A stretch of DNA of 64,000 nucleotides from Streptomyces kanamyceticus (GTDB taxonomy: Bacteria > Actinomycetota > Actinomycetes > Streptomycetales > Streptomycetaceae): contig NZ_CP023699.1 of NCBI RefSeq assembly GCF_008704495.1, positions 6,200,001 through 6,264,000 of the forward strand. Reading direction: 5' to 3'. The notes beneath the pieces were generated by a model. That model ran no database searches, was not told the DNA's origin, and saw only the letters and a list, made by a program, of their open reading frames with translations. Positions 1-9,490 of this stretch are shown piece after piece; the stretch's first letter is position 1; each line of letters begins with the position of its first letter. Both the position numbers and the translations under genes were made by a program.

Positions 1-723
1 AGCCTCTCCGCCAACCCGCACTCCACGGAGGTCTGGGAGCGGGTCTACCCCTCGGCGTCCTACCAGGCACTGGAAGCCGGATATCCGCGCAACGACGTGT
101 ACTTCGGAGTCGATGAGGCCGAAGTGGCGCGTATCCGCGGCGAGTTGGGCGTCGCCGACGGACGCACCGTGCTGCTCTACGCGCCGACGCACCGCGACTA
201 CCAGAAGGGGTTCCTGCCCCGCGTCGACCTGCGCCGCTTCGTGGAACGGCTCGGCCCGTCGTACGTCGTCCTGGTCCGCGCCCACTACTTCTACGGGGCC
301 GACGCGGGCCTGGACGACCACCCGCGACTCGTGGACGTCACCGGGCACGCGCGCGTGGAGGACCTCTGCCTGGCCGCCGACGCGCTGGTCACGGACTACT
401 CGTCGCTGATGTTCGACTACGCCTGCCTGGACCGGCCGATCGTGACGTACGCACCCGACTGGCAGGCCTACCGGCTCGCCAGGGGCACCTACTTCGACCT
501 GCTCTCGGGGCGTCCCGGCGAGACGCCGGGAGCCGTCGCCACCAGCGAGGAGGAGCTGGCCGCGCTGTTCACGGACGGCGGCTGGGACGCGCCGGACGCG
601 GCGCGGCTGCGGTCCGCGTTCAGGGACCGGTTCTGCCCCTACGACGACGGAAGAGCCGCCGAACGCGTGGTGCGGCGGCTCTTCCTGAGCGGTGCGCCGG
701 AGGGCGCCCCTCAGGCCTCGTAG
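1..723 (+). CDS. CDP-glycerol glycerophosphotransferase-type protein, 3' part only
   Basis: The reading frame is open from base 1, so the gene begins before the window; 240 C-terminal residues are visible. Motifs of the TagB/TagF glycerophosphotransferase family (PF04464) appear in order: YPRND, LLYAPTHRDY, ADALVTDYSSLMFDY and RGTYFDL. Family members transfer glycerol-phosphate or ribitol-phosphate units from CDP-activated donors to build teichoic acids at the inner membrane face. The same C-terminal module recurs in three genes further right, on the other strand. The stop overlaps the 3' end of the convergent GT4-Stealth gene by 13 bp. Whether a GT2 domain sits upstream, as in the paralogues, cannot be seen. 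Confidence 0.88.
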   Translation, partial: SLSANPHSTEVWERVYPSASYQALEAGYPRNDVYFGVDEAEVARIRGELGVADGRTVLLYAPTHRDYQKGFLPRVDLRRFVERLGPSYVVLVRAHYFYGADAGLDDHPRLVDVTGHARVEDLCLAADALVTDYSSLMFDYACLDRPIVTYAPDWQAYRLARGTYFDLLSGRPGETPGAVATSEEELAALFTDGGWDAPDAARLRSAFRDRFCPYDDGRAAERVVRRLFLSGAPEGAPQAS

Positions 724-3527
724 GGCGAGCGCACCGGGAAGTACGCCGTCAGGAACGAGCGGATGGCGAGTGCCATCTCCTCGTCCGCCACGGCGCTGTC
801 GGGGGACTCGCCGATGCAGAACGCCGTCTTGTCGCGGCTCTGCAGCAGCCGCCCGAGCCGGGCGTGGTCGTGCCGGTCGCCGATGTCCACGAAGTCGTAC
901 GCGATGCCGCCGGGCACGGCCCGCCCGGTGAGGTACGCGTAGTGGTGGTGCAGCGAGGAGACCAGGGACAGGTCGCCGACCGAGCGGAAGCGGCTGCGGG
1001 CGGTGTCCTCGGTCTCCGCGGCGAAACGCTCGGTGATCTCCCGCAGGACACTGCGGCGCAGCGCGTAGGGCACGTGGAAGAAGCTGTGCGTCGTGGTGCG
1101 GCCGAACGCCTCGCGCAGCAGCTCCCGGTTGTTCTTCGCCGCCGCCAGATAGCCCTCGTCGTCGGGGGAGACGGGCAGTGCGGGCACGGACGCGGAGGAC
1201 CAGAAGAAGCGGGGCGTGCCGTTGCTGAGGAAGAAGGTCTCCGCGGTGGTGGGGCGCCCGAGGAACATGTCGTCGTTGAAGTAGAGGAAGTGCTCCGACA
1301 GGCCCTCGATGCGGTGCAGTTGGCTCTCGATGGCGTGCGAGTTGAAGGTCGGCAGGCAGCTCTCCGGGTCCGCGAAGAGGTCGCGGTGGTCGACGACGGT
1401 CAGGCCCGGGTGCTCGGCGGCGAGCCAGTCGGGGGTCTGGCCCGCGGTGACCAGGTAGACGTGCCGGATCCAGGGGGCGTACATCGCGATCGAGCGCAGG
1501 CTGAAGCGGAGTTCGTCGCGGTTGCGGAAGCGCACGGCGCCGTTGTCGGCGGAGGCGGGCCCCGCACCGCCGAGCGCGGCGTCGCGTCGGGCGCGCCACT
1601 CGGGGTCGCGGTCGTCGACCCAGGTGTAGACGGCGTCGACGGGGAAGTCCACGTCCTTGACGAGGAGTTCGGTGAACACGTCGAGGGTGGGGTAGGCGCG
1701 GTCGGCCACGCGCAGCGTCGCCGTGGGGGTGAGCGAGGGCAGCTCCGCGCCCGCGAGCGTCGTGCCGAAGGGCGCGCGGAACCCGGCCGCGTCCCGGTTC
1801 CAGAACGCCACCGTGCACGCCTGGCCCGCGCCGTGCCGCAGCGACAGGGTCGTCGTGGTCACCGGCTTGAACAGCTTGACGCCCGCCAACTCGCCGATGG
1901 AGTCGAGCCGTTCGGCGAGCACGGTGCCCGGCGCCGCGTCGCGCGGATTGACCAGCTCGGCGTAGACGGGCTGCCCGCGCAGCGCGCCCGCGAGGGCCTT
2001 GAGCGCGCGGTCCCGGTCGTCGGCGTCCACCGCCAGGGTGTGCGCGGTGGCTCCCGGCGTGCGCACGAGGACGTGCGGCACGTCCCGCGCGGCAAGCGCC
2101 GAAGCGGCCAGTTCCAGGTTCCAGTCGGCCATCCGGGGCGTGCGCACGTCGTCGCGGCGCTCGGCGAGCCTGCCCACCGAGCGGATGATCCGGCCCTCGG
2201 TGTCCGAGGCCAGGATCTCGTCCTCGCGGGCGCGCTCGTCGGCGCCCGCCGCCGCGTCGTAGGTGTGCGGTGCGGTGGGCCGGAAGCCGCCGCCGCCGGA
2301 CGCCACGCCGAGCGCCACGCGGTCCGCGCGCCCGCCGAGCCGCTCGGGACGGTCGCGCCCCGCCACCAGGCGCGTGTACAGCTCCTCCCAGCGCGCGGTG
2401 ACGTCCGCGGAGGAGAAGCGGGCGTAGACGCCCTCGCGGGCGGCCCGCGCGTAGCCGCGCCTGGTCTCGTCGTCGCCCATCAACTCGTCCATGGCGACGG
2501 CCAGTTCGCCGATCTCGCCGGGCGGCACGAGCAGCCCGTCCACCCGGTGGCGCACGATCTCGGCGGGCCCGGTCACCACGTCGTACGCGATGGTGGGCAC
2601 CCCGGCGGCGAGCGCTTCGAGCAGGACGAGCGGGAACGCCTCGTTGTGGCCCGCCGTCATCAGGCTGAGCCCCGCCTTGGCCCACTCGGCGGCCATGTCC
2701 TGGCAGGGGCCGAGCAGTTCGACCCGGTCCTGCAGTCCGAAGCCGTCCACCAGGCGCCGCAGCTGCCGCTCGCGGTGGCCGCCGCCGAAGATCCGCAGCG
2801 ACCACCCGGGGTGCGCGTCTGCGACCTGTGCGAACGCCTGCACGGCGTGGTCGACGCGCTTCTCGCCGGTGAGCCGCGCGGCCATCACGATGACCTTGCT
2901 CTCGCCGTCCGCGCGCGGCCGGAAGCCGTCAGGGACGGCGTTCGGGATCACGGCGAGCTCGGGCGCGGTCGCGCCGAGGGACTCCGCGAGCCAGTCCCTG
3001 GTCCGTCCGGTGAGCGTGACGAGCGCGTCCAGGCGCGGCGCGTGCAGGAGCAGCGGCTCGCCGGACGGGCCGCGCCGCTGGGTGGGCCGGTGCTCCGCGT
3101 GGACGGTGACGACCCGCGCGGGCGCGAGCGCCACGGCGGCGGCGAGCAGCGCGGGCGTGGTGGTGACCAGGACGTCGGTGTCGAGGGTGCCGAGCGCCGC
3201 GCTCAGTTCGATGTCGGAGAGCCGGTCGAAGGCGTCCTCCCAGGCGGGCCTGATCAGCTCGCTGGGCAGCGCGGCCAGGGTGCGGCAGGCGGCGTCGTCC
3301 AACTCGGTGGCGCGCACCGGGCGTTCGGGGGTGGTGGTGCGGTCCACGAGATAGCGGACGGGCAGGCCGCGCGCCTCGGGGAAGAAGGGCTCGGCGCGGG
3401 TCCTGAAGACGGAGACGACCTCGGCCTCGATGCCGGGACGCTCGGCGAGGTGCTGTGCCTGGGTGTACGTGGCGAGCTCGGTGCCGCCCATCTCGTCGCC
3501 CCAGCCGAGGAGGTAGGTGATCTTCAT
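711..3527 (-). CDS. GT4 glycosyltransferase fused to a Stealth phosphotransferase domain
   Basis: This 938-residue protein has two halves. Residues about 1-400 form a GT4 (GT-B) glycosyltransferase, with RLTGEKRVDHAVQAF and the E-x7-E segment in NEAFPLVLLEALAAGVP. Residues about 625-935 match Stealth proteins: the CR1-like DAVYTWVDDRDPEW, then RDELRFSLRSI, HVYLVTAGQTPDWL, FLYFNDDMFLG and FFHVPYALRRSVL. Stealth enzymes are sugar-1-phosphate transferases for capsule and wall polymers. The ATG at 3527 is chosen over a longer frame because GGAG lies just upstream and the GT4 fold begins MKITYLLGWGDEMGG. It is the last gene of the operon, with ATGA overlap to the gene before it. The polymer built is unknown. 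Confidence 0.87.
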   Translation of the reverse strand: MKITYLLGWGDEMGGTELATYTQAQHLAERPGIEAEVVSVFRTRAEPFFPEARGLPVRYLVDRTTTPERPVRATELDDAACRTLAALPSELIRPAWEDAFDRLSDIELSAALGTLDTDVLVTTTPALLAAAVALAPARVVTVHAEHRPTQRRGPSGEPLLLHAPRLDALVTLTGRTRDWLAESLGATAPELAVIPNAVPDGFRPRADGESKVIVMAARLTGEKRVDHAVQAFAQVADAHPGWSLRIFGGGHRERQLRRLVDGFGLQDRVELLGPCQDMAAEWAKAGLSLMTAGHNEAFPLVLLEALAAGVPTIAYDVVTGPAEIVRHRVDGLLVPPGEIGELAVAMDELMGDDETRRGYARAAREGVYARFSSADVTARWEELYTRLVAGRDRPERLGGRADRVALGVASGGGGFRPTAPHTYDAAAGADERAREDEILASDTEGRIIRSVGRLAERRDDVRTPRMADWNLELAASALAARDVPHVLVRTPGATAHTLAVDADDRDRALKALAGALRGQPVYAELVNPRDAAPGTVLAERLDSIGELAGVKLFKPVTTTTLSLRHGAGQACTVAFWNRDAAGFRAPFGTTLAGAELPSLTPTATLRVADRAYPTLDVFTELLVKDVDFPVDAVYTWVDDRDPEWRARRDAALGGAGPASADNGAVRFRNRDELRFSLRSIAMYAPWIRHVYLVTAGQTPDWLAAEHPGLTVVDHRDLFADPESCLPTFNSHAIESQLHRIEGLSEHFLYFNDDMFLGRPTTAETFFLSNGTPRFFWSSASVPALPVSPDDEGYLAAAKNNRELLREAFGRTTTHSFFHVPYALRRSVLREITERFAAETEDTARSRFRSVGDLSLVSSLHHHYAYLTGRAVPGGIAYDFVDIGDRHDHARLGRLLQSRDKTAFCIGESPDSAVADEEMALAIRSFLTAYFPVRSPYEA

Positions 3528-4507
3528 GAGGTCTCCTTCGCGGACTCCGGGGTGCGTTGCGTGTGATCTGCGGGATTCGTGCGGTCTGTGGGATCCGTGA
3601 GGTCCAGGCACGTCACCGCGAACGCGCCGGACGCGGTGAAGTGGGCGTGCGCCCGGGTGAGCCCGCCGTCCGGCAGGGCGAAGACGCGGAAGGGGGTGGG
3701 GCAGGAGGCGGCGGGGTCGCGCACGTCGGACAGCCAGCGGCCGAGCGGCAGTTCACCCACGCGGAAGTCCCACACCCACTGCCCCGGACCGGCCCCCGTC
3801 ATCTCCGCGAGCGGCACCCGCAGCGTGAACTCGTCCGCGCGCCAGTCCACTTCGACGGGTACGACGACGCCGTCCCTGCGCCGCACCGCCCGGCCCCGCG
3901 CCCCCGCGCTGCCCGGTGCCCCCGCGACGAGCCGCCCGTGCACGGTGATCCCGTCCCCGCCCGGCACGAACCGCACCAGCTCCGCGCGCGGCAGCGACCG
4001 CGTCGCCTGCAGCACGGCCCGCCCGCCGCGAGTCCGCACGATCCGCACGAGCGTCCCGGTGCGGGGGTCGGGGGCGTGCGGCAGGGTCGGCGTCGGCGGC
4101 AACGCGGGGGCGCGCTCGATGCCGAGCCCGTGTCGGCGCACCCGGCCACGGGCCCCGCGCGTCTCCACGGTGAGCCGCCAGACGCCGTCGCTCAACGGCA
4201 CACCGGGCCGCCCGCCGTCGCGCGCGTCGCGCAGGGTGGCCGTCGCCGTCAGGAGCGGGGCGCCGTGTGCCTGCGGCTTCAGGGCGAGCGGGACGGCGTA
4301 CCTGCGAAGTCCCCGGGTGATGAGCAGCCGGGCCCGCGCCACGTCCCCCCGCGCGGGGTCGGCGGCCACGGCGACGTTGAGCGTGCGGCTGTCGCGCAAC
4401 GAGAGGTGCACGGGCGCGGGGAGCGGGTCGCCCCCTCGCCCGGCGGCGGCCCGCTCGGCGCGGAACCGGGTGGACCGGAGGGATGACATGAACCCAATGT
4501 GGCGCAT
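3524..4507 (-). CDS. conserved hypothetical protein of the wall-polymer operon
   Basis: This protein of 327 residues (321 if the second ATG at 4489 is used; neither has a good ribosome site) is rich in Arg, Val and short beta-type stretches such as LVRIVRTRGGRAVLQATRS. It has no signal peptide, membrane span or motif I recognise. Its stop overlaps the start of the GT4-Stealth gene in an ATGA, so the two are probably translationally coupled. It follows the methyltransferase gene by a few tens of bases. The context suggests an accessory role in wall-polymer assembly or modification, but that is inference only. The frame stays open far upstream through the methyltransferase gene, which is a GC artefact. 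Confidence 0.7.
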   Translation of the reverse strand: MRHIGFMSSLRSTRFRAERAAAGRGGDPLPAPVHLSLRDSRTLNVAVAADPARGDVARARLLITRGLRRYAVPLALKPQAHGAPLLTATATLRDARDGGRPGVPLSDGVWRLTVETRGARGRVRRHGLGIERAPALPPTPTLPHAPDPRTGTLVRIVRTRGGRAVLQATRSLPRAELVRFVPGGDGITVHGRLVAGAPGSAGARGRAVRRRDGVVVPVEVDWRADEFTLRVPLAEMTGAGPGQWVWDFRVGELPLGRWLSDVRDPAASCPTPFRVFALPDGGLTRAHAHFTASGAFAVTCLDLTDPTDRTNPADHTQRTPESAKETS

Positions 4508-4542
4508 TGGACCACTTTGCCCGGTCGGTAACCCGCAGGGGG

Positions 4543-5451
4543 TCAGCGGCGCGCCCTCCGCACCGCCCGCGTGACCACCGGCGGGAGCAGGTCGATGACG
4601 AGCCGACGGGCCGCCGACGGCTTGCGCGCGGGCGGCCGCGGGGCCTGCGCGCGCGGCGCGGGCACCACGGTGGGCTTCGGCGCCGCCGGATGCCTGGACG
4701 TGACGAGCTCGGGCGCGGGGATCTTCGCCCGCGATGCCCGGATCACGTCGAGGCCCGCGATGTGCTGGATCTCCGGGGCGCAGTGCGGCACCCCGCGCAG
4801 CTCCGCCATCAGCGCGTCGCGCAGCGGCGCCGGGTCGCCCCAGGTGCCGTACAGCTTGTTGGAGGAGAGCATCACGGGCTTCAGGCCGTGCCGGAACACG
4901 GCCTCCCAGGTGGCGGCGGCGACGCCGGGGGTGTGCTCGGTGCGGTAGTCGTCGAGGACGAGGACGCCGCCCTCGCGCAGCGCGCTCTTCGCCGTGAGGA
5001 TGTCGGCGGCCACGTCGTCGTACATGTGCGAGGCGTCGATGTGGATGAACCGGCACGAGCCCTCGGCGATCAGCCCGGGCAGCACGTCGGTGCGGCCCTC
5101 CACCAGCTCGGGCAGGGCGTCGTGGAAGGCCGAGTAGTTGGCCTCGAACGCCTGCCTGGTCAGGGACTTCTGGTAGAAGGCCTTGGTGGCCTCCTTGGTG
5201 TAGCCGTCGTCCGAGCCGAACAGGTCGCAGACGGTCATCGTCTCGCCGGTGCGCAGGAACTCGCCCATGACGATGGTGCTCTTGCCGAGGTAACAGCCCA
5301 TCTCCAGGAGGTCCCCGGGCGGCGTGTCCGCGGCGCCCGCGCCCAGGAACCAGGCGAACAGGCGCTGGTCCAGGGGCCAGAACCAGCCCGGCACGTCGTC
5401 CAGGGAGGCGGGAAGGGGCCCGGTGGTGGCTTCGCTGCTGGTCGTTGTCAT
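4543..5451 (-). CDS. class I SAM-dependent methyltransferase (TylF/Methyltransf_24-like)
   Basis: This 302-residue protein has a Rossmann-type methyltransferase core. Motif I is LLEMGCYLGKSTIVMGEFL (residues about 48-66), followed by TVCDLFGSDDGYTKEA, FIHIDASHMYDDVAADI (near residue 137) and GVLVLDDY. This pattern is typical of TylF/macrocin-like O-methyltransferases and the Methyltransf_24 group. The basic, Ala/Pro-rich tail after residue 245 is variable. ATG at 5451 has GGAG upstream. Lying between a GT-C-like protein and a conserved unknown in the wall-polymer operon, it may methylate a sugar of the polymer or its precursor; the substrate is not evident. Confidence 0.85.
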   Translation of the reverse strand: MTTTSSEATTGPLPASLDDVPGWFWPLDQRLFAWFLGAGAADTPPGDLLEMGCYLGKSTIVMGEFLRTGETMTVCDLFGSDDGYTKEATKAFYQKSLTRQAFEANYSAFHDALPELVEGRTDVLPGLIAEGSCRFIHIDASHMYDDVAADILTAKSALREGGVLVLDDYRTEHTPGVAAATWEAVFRHGLKPVMLSSNKLYGTWGDPAPLRDALMAELRGVPHCAPEIQHIAGLDVIRASRAKIPAPELVTSRHPAAPKPTVVPAPRAQAPRPPARKPSAARRLVIDLLPPVVTRAVRRARR

Positions 5452-5498
5452 GGCGGGTCTCCATCAGGGTTGGTACGACAGTTCAGTGGTGGGTCGGA

Positions 5499-7202
5499 TC
5501 AGTGGTGGGTCGGGCAGCGCTCGCGCCCGTTCTCGTACGCGTCCGGCACGGCCTTGGCCGCCCACGCGCGCAGCGGCCCGAGACGCTCCGGGTGCGCCAC
5601 GGCGTCGGCCCGCACCCAGTCGCCACCGCCGTCGGCCGTGCGGTACAGCGGCAGATAGCCCTCGGCGGTCAGCCGGGGTGCCTTCATGCCGCTCTTGCGC
5701 GCCCAGACGCCGACGGCGTGCACGAACGTGGGCCGCAGCTCCTTGAAGGCGTACGTCCGCAGCCGCTCGGCGTCACCCGCGGCGAGCGCGTCGGCGATCC
5801 GCGGCTCGGTGAGGCCCGCGAGGTCGTACACCTTCAGGTCACTGGTGAGCAGCGTGCCGCCGAGGCTGGGCAGCAGGACGGACGCGTCGCGGGTGCCGAG
5901 CCGGTCCGCGTACTCGTTGAACATCACCCCGTCGCGGTTGACGACGAGACACATCGGCAGGGTCGGCTCGGCGCGGAACGCGGCGGCCCGCTCGCTCTGC
6001 GCCGACCAGGAGAGGAGCAGCGTCCCGCTCAGCGCGACCGCGATGAGGATCCGCGGCCGCGGGCCGCCGCGCTCGGCGAGTCCCACCGCGGCGAGCCCGA
6101 GGGCCAGCGCTCCCAGCGGCCACACGGGAGTCGCGAACCGGTACACGCCCATCCAGTCCGGCTCCAGGACGCCGAACGCGCACAACGTCAGGGCGAGCGG
6201 CAGGACGACCGCGCCGATGGCCGCGCGCGGCATGCCGTGCCGGGTGAGCGCGACGGCGATGAGCGCGGCGGCCACCAGCACGAGGGGCCAGCCCGCGAAG
6301 GTCAGCAGTTCCCCGGTGGTCCTGCCGAACAGCTCGGCGTCCGGCAGCTCCTGGGCCTTGGCCACCGCCGTGTTGGGCACGAGCCGCCCGAAGACGAGGT
6401 GGCGCCAGGCGATGAACAGCGCGTACGGAACGGCGAAGGCGGCGGTGCCGAGGCCGGCGGCGCGCGCCCTCGGCCACAGTTGCCCGCGCCGCAGAGTCAG
6501 CAGGAGCAGCAGCGGATACACGCCCGCGAGCACCGCGCCGTCCGGTCTGGTCAGGGCCGCCACCAGGGCGAGCAGCCCGGACGCCACCGCGGGCCCCCTG
6601 CCGAGCAGGTTGCCGGTGGTGACCGCGCGGACGAGCGTCGCCGCGAGGACGGTGGCGACACAGGCGTACAGCGGGTTCTCCAGGCCCGAGAACATCCAGG
6701 CGACGAAGGAGATGTTGGCGCCGAGCAGTACCCCGGCCCCGGCCGTGACCAGCCAGGAGCGGGTCACCAGACGCCGTGCCGCGCACGCGATCGCGATCAG
6801 TACGCCGAGCGCGCACAGCATGCCGAGCGCCTTGGGGAAGAGGATCAGGTCGGGCACTCCGAGCACGGCCCGGTGGTCGAAGAGGCCGAGCCGCCTGCCG
6901 ATGACGAGCAGCCCGAGCCAGGCGGGGTTGGAGTACCCCTCGACGGGCGCGGCGCCCGCCTGCTGGACCGGGCCGAGCCCCTCGTCGATGCTGCGCGCGT
7001 ACGCGAAGGTGATGGCCGCGTCGTCGACCACCCAGCGGCCGAGCAGCGAGCCGTGCAGCGCGATCAGGGTGCCGCCCGCCGCGACGGCCGCCCCGTCGGC
7101 CCACCAACTCCGTTTGAGAACCGGTGAGTTGGTGGTGACATCGGCCACCTGGGGCGTCGACTGCCCCGGGATCTCGGGGGCCGAGGTCGTCGCGCCGCTC
7201 AT
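5499..7202 (-). CDS. polytopic membrane glycosyltransferase, GT-C / AftB-ZomB-like
   Basis: A 567-residue integral membrane protein with about ten hydrophobic spans and a soluble C-terminal domain. Near the N-terminus, VVDDAAITFAYARSI then PVEGYSNPAWLGLL form a DD-containing first loop like that of GT-C lipid-linked glycosyltransferases (AftB/ZomB-type). SGLENPLYACV and ALTRPDG follow. The second membrane protein of the operon (9491-11308) has the same arrangement, so the two are probably distant paralogues. Such enzymes add sugars from polyprenyl-phosphate donors outside the membrane. Start ATG at 7202 overlaps the upstream stop as ATGA. Donor and acceptor are unknown. Confidence 0.72.
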   Translation of the reverse strand: MSGATTSAPEIPGQSTPQVADVTTNSPVLKRSWWADGAAVAAGGTLIALHGSLLGRWVVDDAAITFAYARSIDEGLGPVQQAGAAPVEGYSNPAWLGLLVIGRRLGLFDHRAVLGVPDLILFPKALGMLCALGVLIAIACAARRLVTRSWLVTAGAGVLLGANISFVAWMFSGLENPLYACVATVLAATLVRAVTTGNLLGRGPAVASGLLALVAALTRPDGAVLAGVYPLLLLLTLRRGQLWPRARAAGLGTAAFAVPYALFIAWRHLVFGRLVPNTAVAKAQELPDAELFGRTTGELLTFAGWPLVLVAAALIAVALTRHGMPRAAIGAVVLPLALTLCAFGVLEPDWMGVYRFATPVWPLGALALGLAAVGLAERGGPRPRILIAVALSGTLLLSWSAQSERAAAFRAEPTLPMCLVVNRDGVMFNEYADRLGTRDASVLLPSLGGTLLTSDLKVYDLAGLTEPRIADALAAGDAERLRTYAFKELRPTFVHAVGVWARKSGMKAPRLTAEGYLPLYRTADGGGDWVRADAVAHPERLGPLRAWAAKAVPDAYENGRERCPTHH

Positions 7203-9454
7203 CGCGTGCCGTGGGGGACGGCGAACAGCGGGGCCGAGCCGCGGCGGCCCGCGTGCTGCTGGGGGATGGGCGTCAGCGGGTACTCCTGGCCGAGCATGAC
7301 CCGGGAGACCACCCGCGCGGCCGCGTGCCCGTCCTCGTACTCGCAGAACCGCGCGCGGAAATCGGCCCGCAGCGCGTCCGAGCGCGCGTCCCGCCAGGTG
7401 CCCGACGCGAACAGGTCGGCCAACTGGGCGGTGCTGGTGGTGACATGGCCGGGCGGCGTGGCGAGCAGGTCGATGTAGGTGCCGCGGGTGACCTGGTAGA
7501 CCTCCCAGTCGTCCGCGTGCACGACGATCGGGCGGTCCAGGCACGTGTAGTCGAACATCAGCGACGAGTAGTCCGTCACCAGCGCGTCCGACGCGAGCAT
7601 CAGGTCCTCGACGGACGGCTCGTCGGTGACGTCGACGAGCAGCCCGCGCCGCTCCAGGTCGCGCAGTTGCAGACCCCGCACGGCGGCGCCCGCGTACTGC
7701 GGGTGGAGCCGCACGAGCAGCGTCACGCCCAGGCCCGCGTCGCGCGTGAGCCGCTCGAAGTCGATGCGTGGCTCGTACCACTTGCGGTGGTCGCGCGGGG
7801 TCGGCGCGTACAGGATCACGGTGTTGCCCTGCGGCACCCCGAGCCGCTGCCGTACCGCGACGCCGCGCAGCGGGTCGCCCTTGACCAGGACGTCGTTGCG
7901 GGGGGCGCCGGTGGGCAGCGAGGTGAAGCGGCAGGGGTAGGCCCGGTCCCAGGCGAGCTCGGCGTGCCGCCCGGACACCAGGCTGTAGTCCCAGCGGTCC
8001 GAACGCCACAGCTGCGCGCGGACGTTGAGGTGGTACGTCGCGGCGGGGCGGCCGATCAGATCCGTGCCCATGTGCTTGAGCGGCGTCCCCCGGTGGGTCT
8101 GCACGTGGACCTGTCCCTCGCGCTTCACCAGACCCGGCGCCCAGTTGACGTTGTTGAAGAAGTACGTGGCCCGGCTCATCGCCCGGTGGTAGGCCGGGGT
8201 GTCGGGCGTGACCACCTCGACGCCCTCCGGTGCCCGTTCCACGGCGTCGGGCCGCAGCACCCACACCGACCTGATGTGCGGGGCGAGCACCCCGGCCGCC
8301 TGGTGCACGGCGGCCGGGTCGCCGAGCAGCCCGCGGTGCGCGAAGGCCGAGTACACCGCGAGGTGCGGGTCGAGCGGGCGGGCGCGCTGGACGCGGGTCA
8401 GGGTCCGCTTGGCCTTCTTGGCGGCCTGCTTGCGCAGCTTGGTCTTCTTGCGCAGCGCGGCGGCGCGCAGCGAGTGGGCGGCGGCGACGGCGCGGAACAC
8501 CGCGTAGGGGCTGCCCGCCGCGAGCCGCCACTGGAGGCGGTAGCGGTCGTCGGGCGGGGTGAACCCGGCCGGTTTGTAGCGGCGGTGGAAGGCCACGATC
8601 GTGCGGTAGAAGTCGGCGCGGTCCTCGGGCAGGACGCGCTCGGTGAGCGGCAGCGTCGCGAGGAAGTGGTTGATCATCCGCTCGAAGAGCAGCGGCCGCG
8701 CCGCGTCGAGCCCGGGGTGTGCGTCGAGGAAGGCGAAGAGACCGGCGTACTGGTCGAAGATGTCGAAGTGCCTGCGCCCCGGGGTGCGGGTGATGGCGCC
8801 CTGCCTGCGCTGGCGGTACTCGACGCACACCCGGTCGAGACAGCCGATGCGCCGGGCGGAGACCAGCGCCTCGTAGGTGATCGGGGCGTCCTCGTACAGG
8901 CCCTTCTTGTACGTGAAGCCGTGCGCGGTGAAGAAGTCGCGGCGGTACGCCTTGTTCCAGGCGACCAGGAACAGCTGCAGGTAGTGCGGGCTGGACAGGA
9001 TGTCGAAGGTGTCGGTGCCCGCGGAGGCGAGCAGGTCCGCCGTCATGCTCCGGCCGCCCCGCCCCCACCAGTGCGTCCGCACGTGGTCGAAGACCAGCAC
9101 GTCGGGCTCCGCGGTCTGGCCGAGCCGCTCCTCGATCGCCGTGAGCGCGCCGGGGGTGTAGCTGTCGTCGCTGTCGAGGAAGAGGAGGTAGTCGCCGGTG
9201 GCGTGGGTGACGCCCGCGTTGCGCGCGCCGCCGAGCCCGGCGTTCTCGGGCAGGTGGACGGCGCGGACCCGGGAGTCGGCCGCGGCGTACTCGTCGATGA
9301 TGGCGCCGCAGTGGTCGGGGGAGCAGTCGTCGACCGCGATGACCTCGATGTCGGTGAACGACTGCGTCAGGACCGAGTCGAGGCACTCACGCAGGAAGCC
9401 CTGCACCTTGTAGACGGGGACGATGATGCTGAAACGGGGCACGGGCTCTTCCAC
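7199..9454 (-). CDS. bifunctional GT2 glycosyltransferase / CDP-glycerol glycerophosphotransferase
   Basis: A 751-residue fusion. Residues 1-230 are a GT2 domain: RFSIIVPVYKVQGFLREC, VIAVDDCSPD, GGARNAGV and the metal-binding LFLDSDDSYTPGAL. Residues about 400-735 are the TagF-type module: HVQTHRGTPLKHMG, LWRSDRWDYSL, VILYAPTPRDHRKW, LMLASDALVTDYSSLMFDY and RGTYIDLL. It probably makes a repeat unit of sugar plus glycerol-phosphate on the cytoplasmic face. The frame opens with GTG at 9454. A second GTG at 9442 lies behind a GGAAGAG and directly precedes the conserved PRFSIIVP, so the true start may be four codons shorter. Confidence 0.88.
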   Translation of the reverse strand: MEEPVPRFSIIVPVYKVQGFLRECLDSVLTQSFTDIEVIAVDDCSPDHCGAIIDEYAAADSRVRAVHLPENAGLGGARNAGVTHATGDYLLFLDSDDSYTPGALTAIEERLGQTAEPDVLVFDHVRTHWWGRGGRSMTADLLASAGTDTFDILSSPHYLQLFLVAWNKAYRRDFFTAHGFTYKKGLYEDAPITYEALVSARRIGCLDRVCVEYRQRRQGAITRTPGRRHFDIFDQYAGLFAFLDAHPGLDAARPLLFERMINHFLATLPLTERVLPEDRADFYRTIVAFHRRYKPAGFTPPDDRYRLQWRLAAGSPYAVFRAVAAAHSLRAAALRKKTKLRKQAAKKAKRTLTRVQRARPLDPHLAVYSAFAHRGLLGDPAAVHQAAGVLAPHIRSVWVLRPDAVERAPEGVEVVTPDTPAYHRAMSRATYFFNNVNWAPGLVKREGQVHVQTHRGTPLKHMGTDLIGRPAATYHLNVRAQLWRSDRWDYSLVSGRHAELAWDRAYPCRFTSLPTGAPRNDVLVKGDPLRGVAVRQRLGVPQGNTVILYAPTPRDHRKWYEPRIDFERLTRDAGLGVTLLVRLHPQYAGAAVRGLQLRDLERRGLLVDVTDEPSVEDLMLASDALVTDYSSLMFDYTCLDRPIVVHADDWEVYQVTRGTYIDLLATPPGHVTTSTAQLADLFASGTWRDARSDALRADFRARFCEYEDGHAAARVVSRVMLGQEYPLTPIPQQHAGRRGSAPLFAVPHGTR

Positions 9455-9490
9455 GGGTCGGGACGGATGGGACGGCGGCCGGGGGTCGGC

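Noticed and set aside
864..3566. A 900-codon + strand frame opposite the GT4-Stealth gene
   Set aside because: Low-complexity Arg/Gly/Val sequence; the opposite strand has recognisable enzyme motifs.
3524..5464. A 646-codon frame covering the unknown gene and the methyltransferase
   Set aside because: Its upstream half is an off-frame reading of the methyltransferase gene; the real unknown protein begins near 4507.
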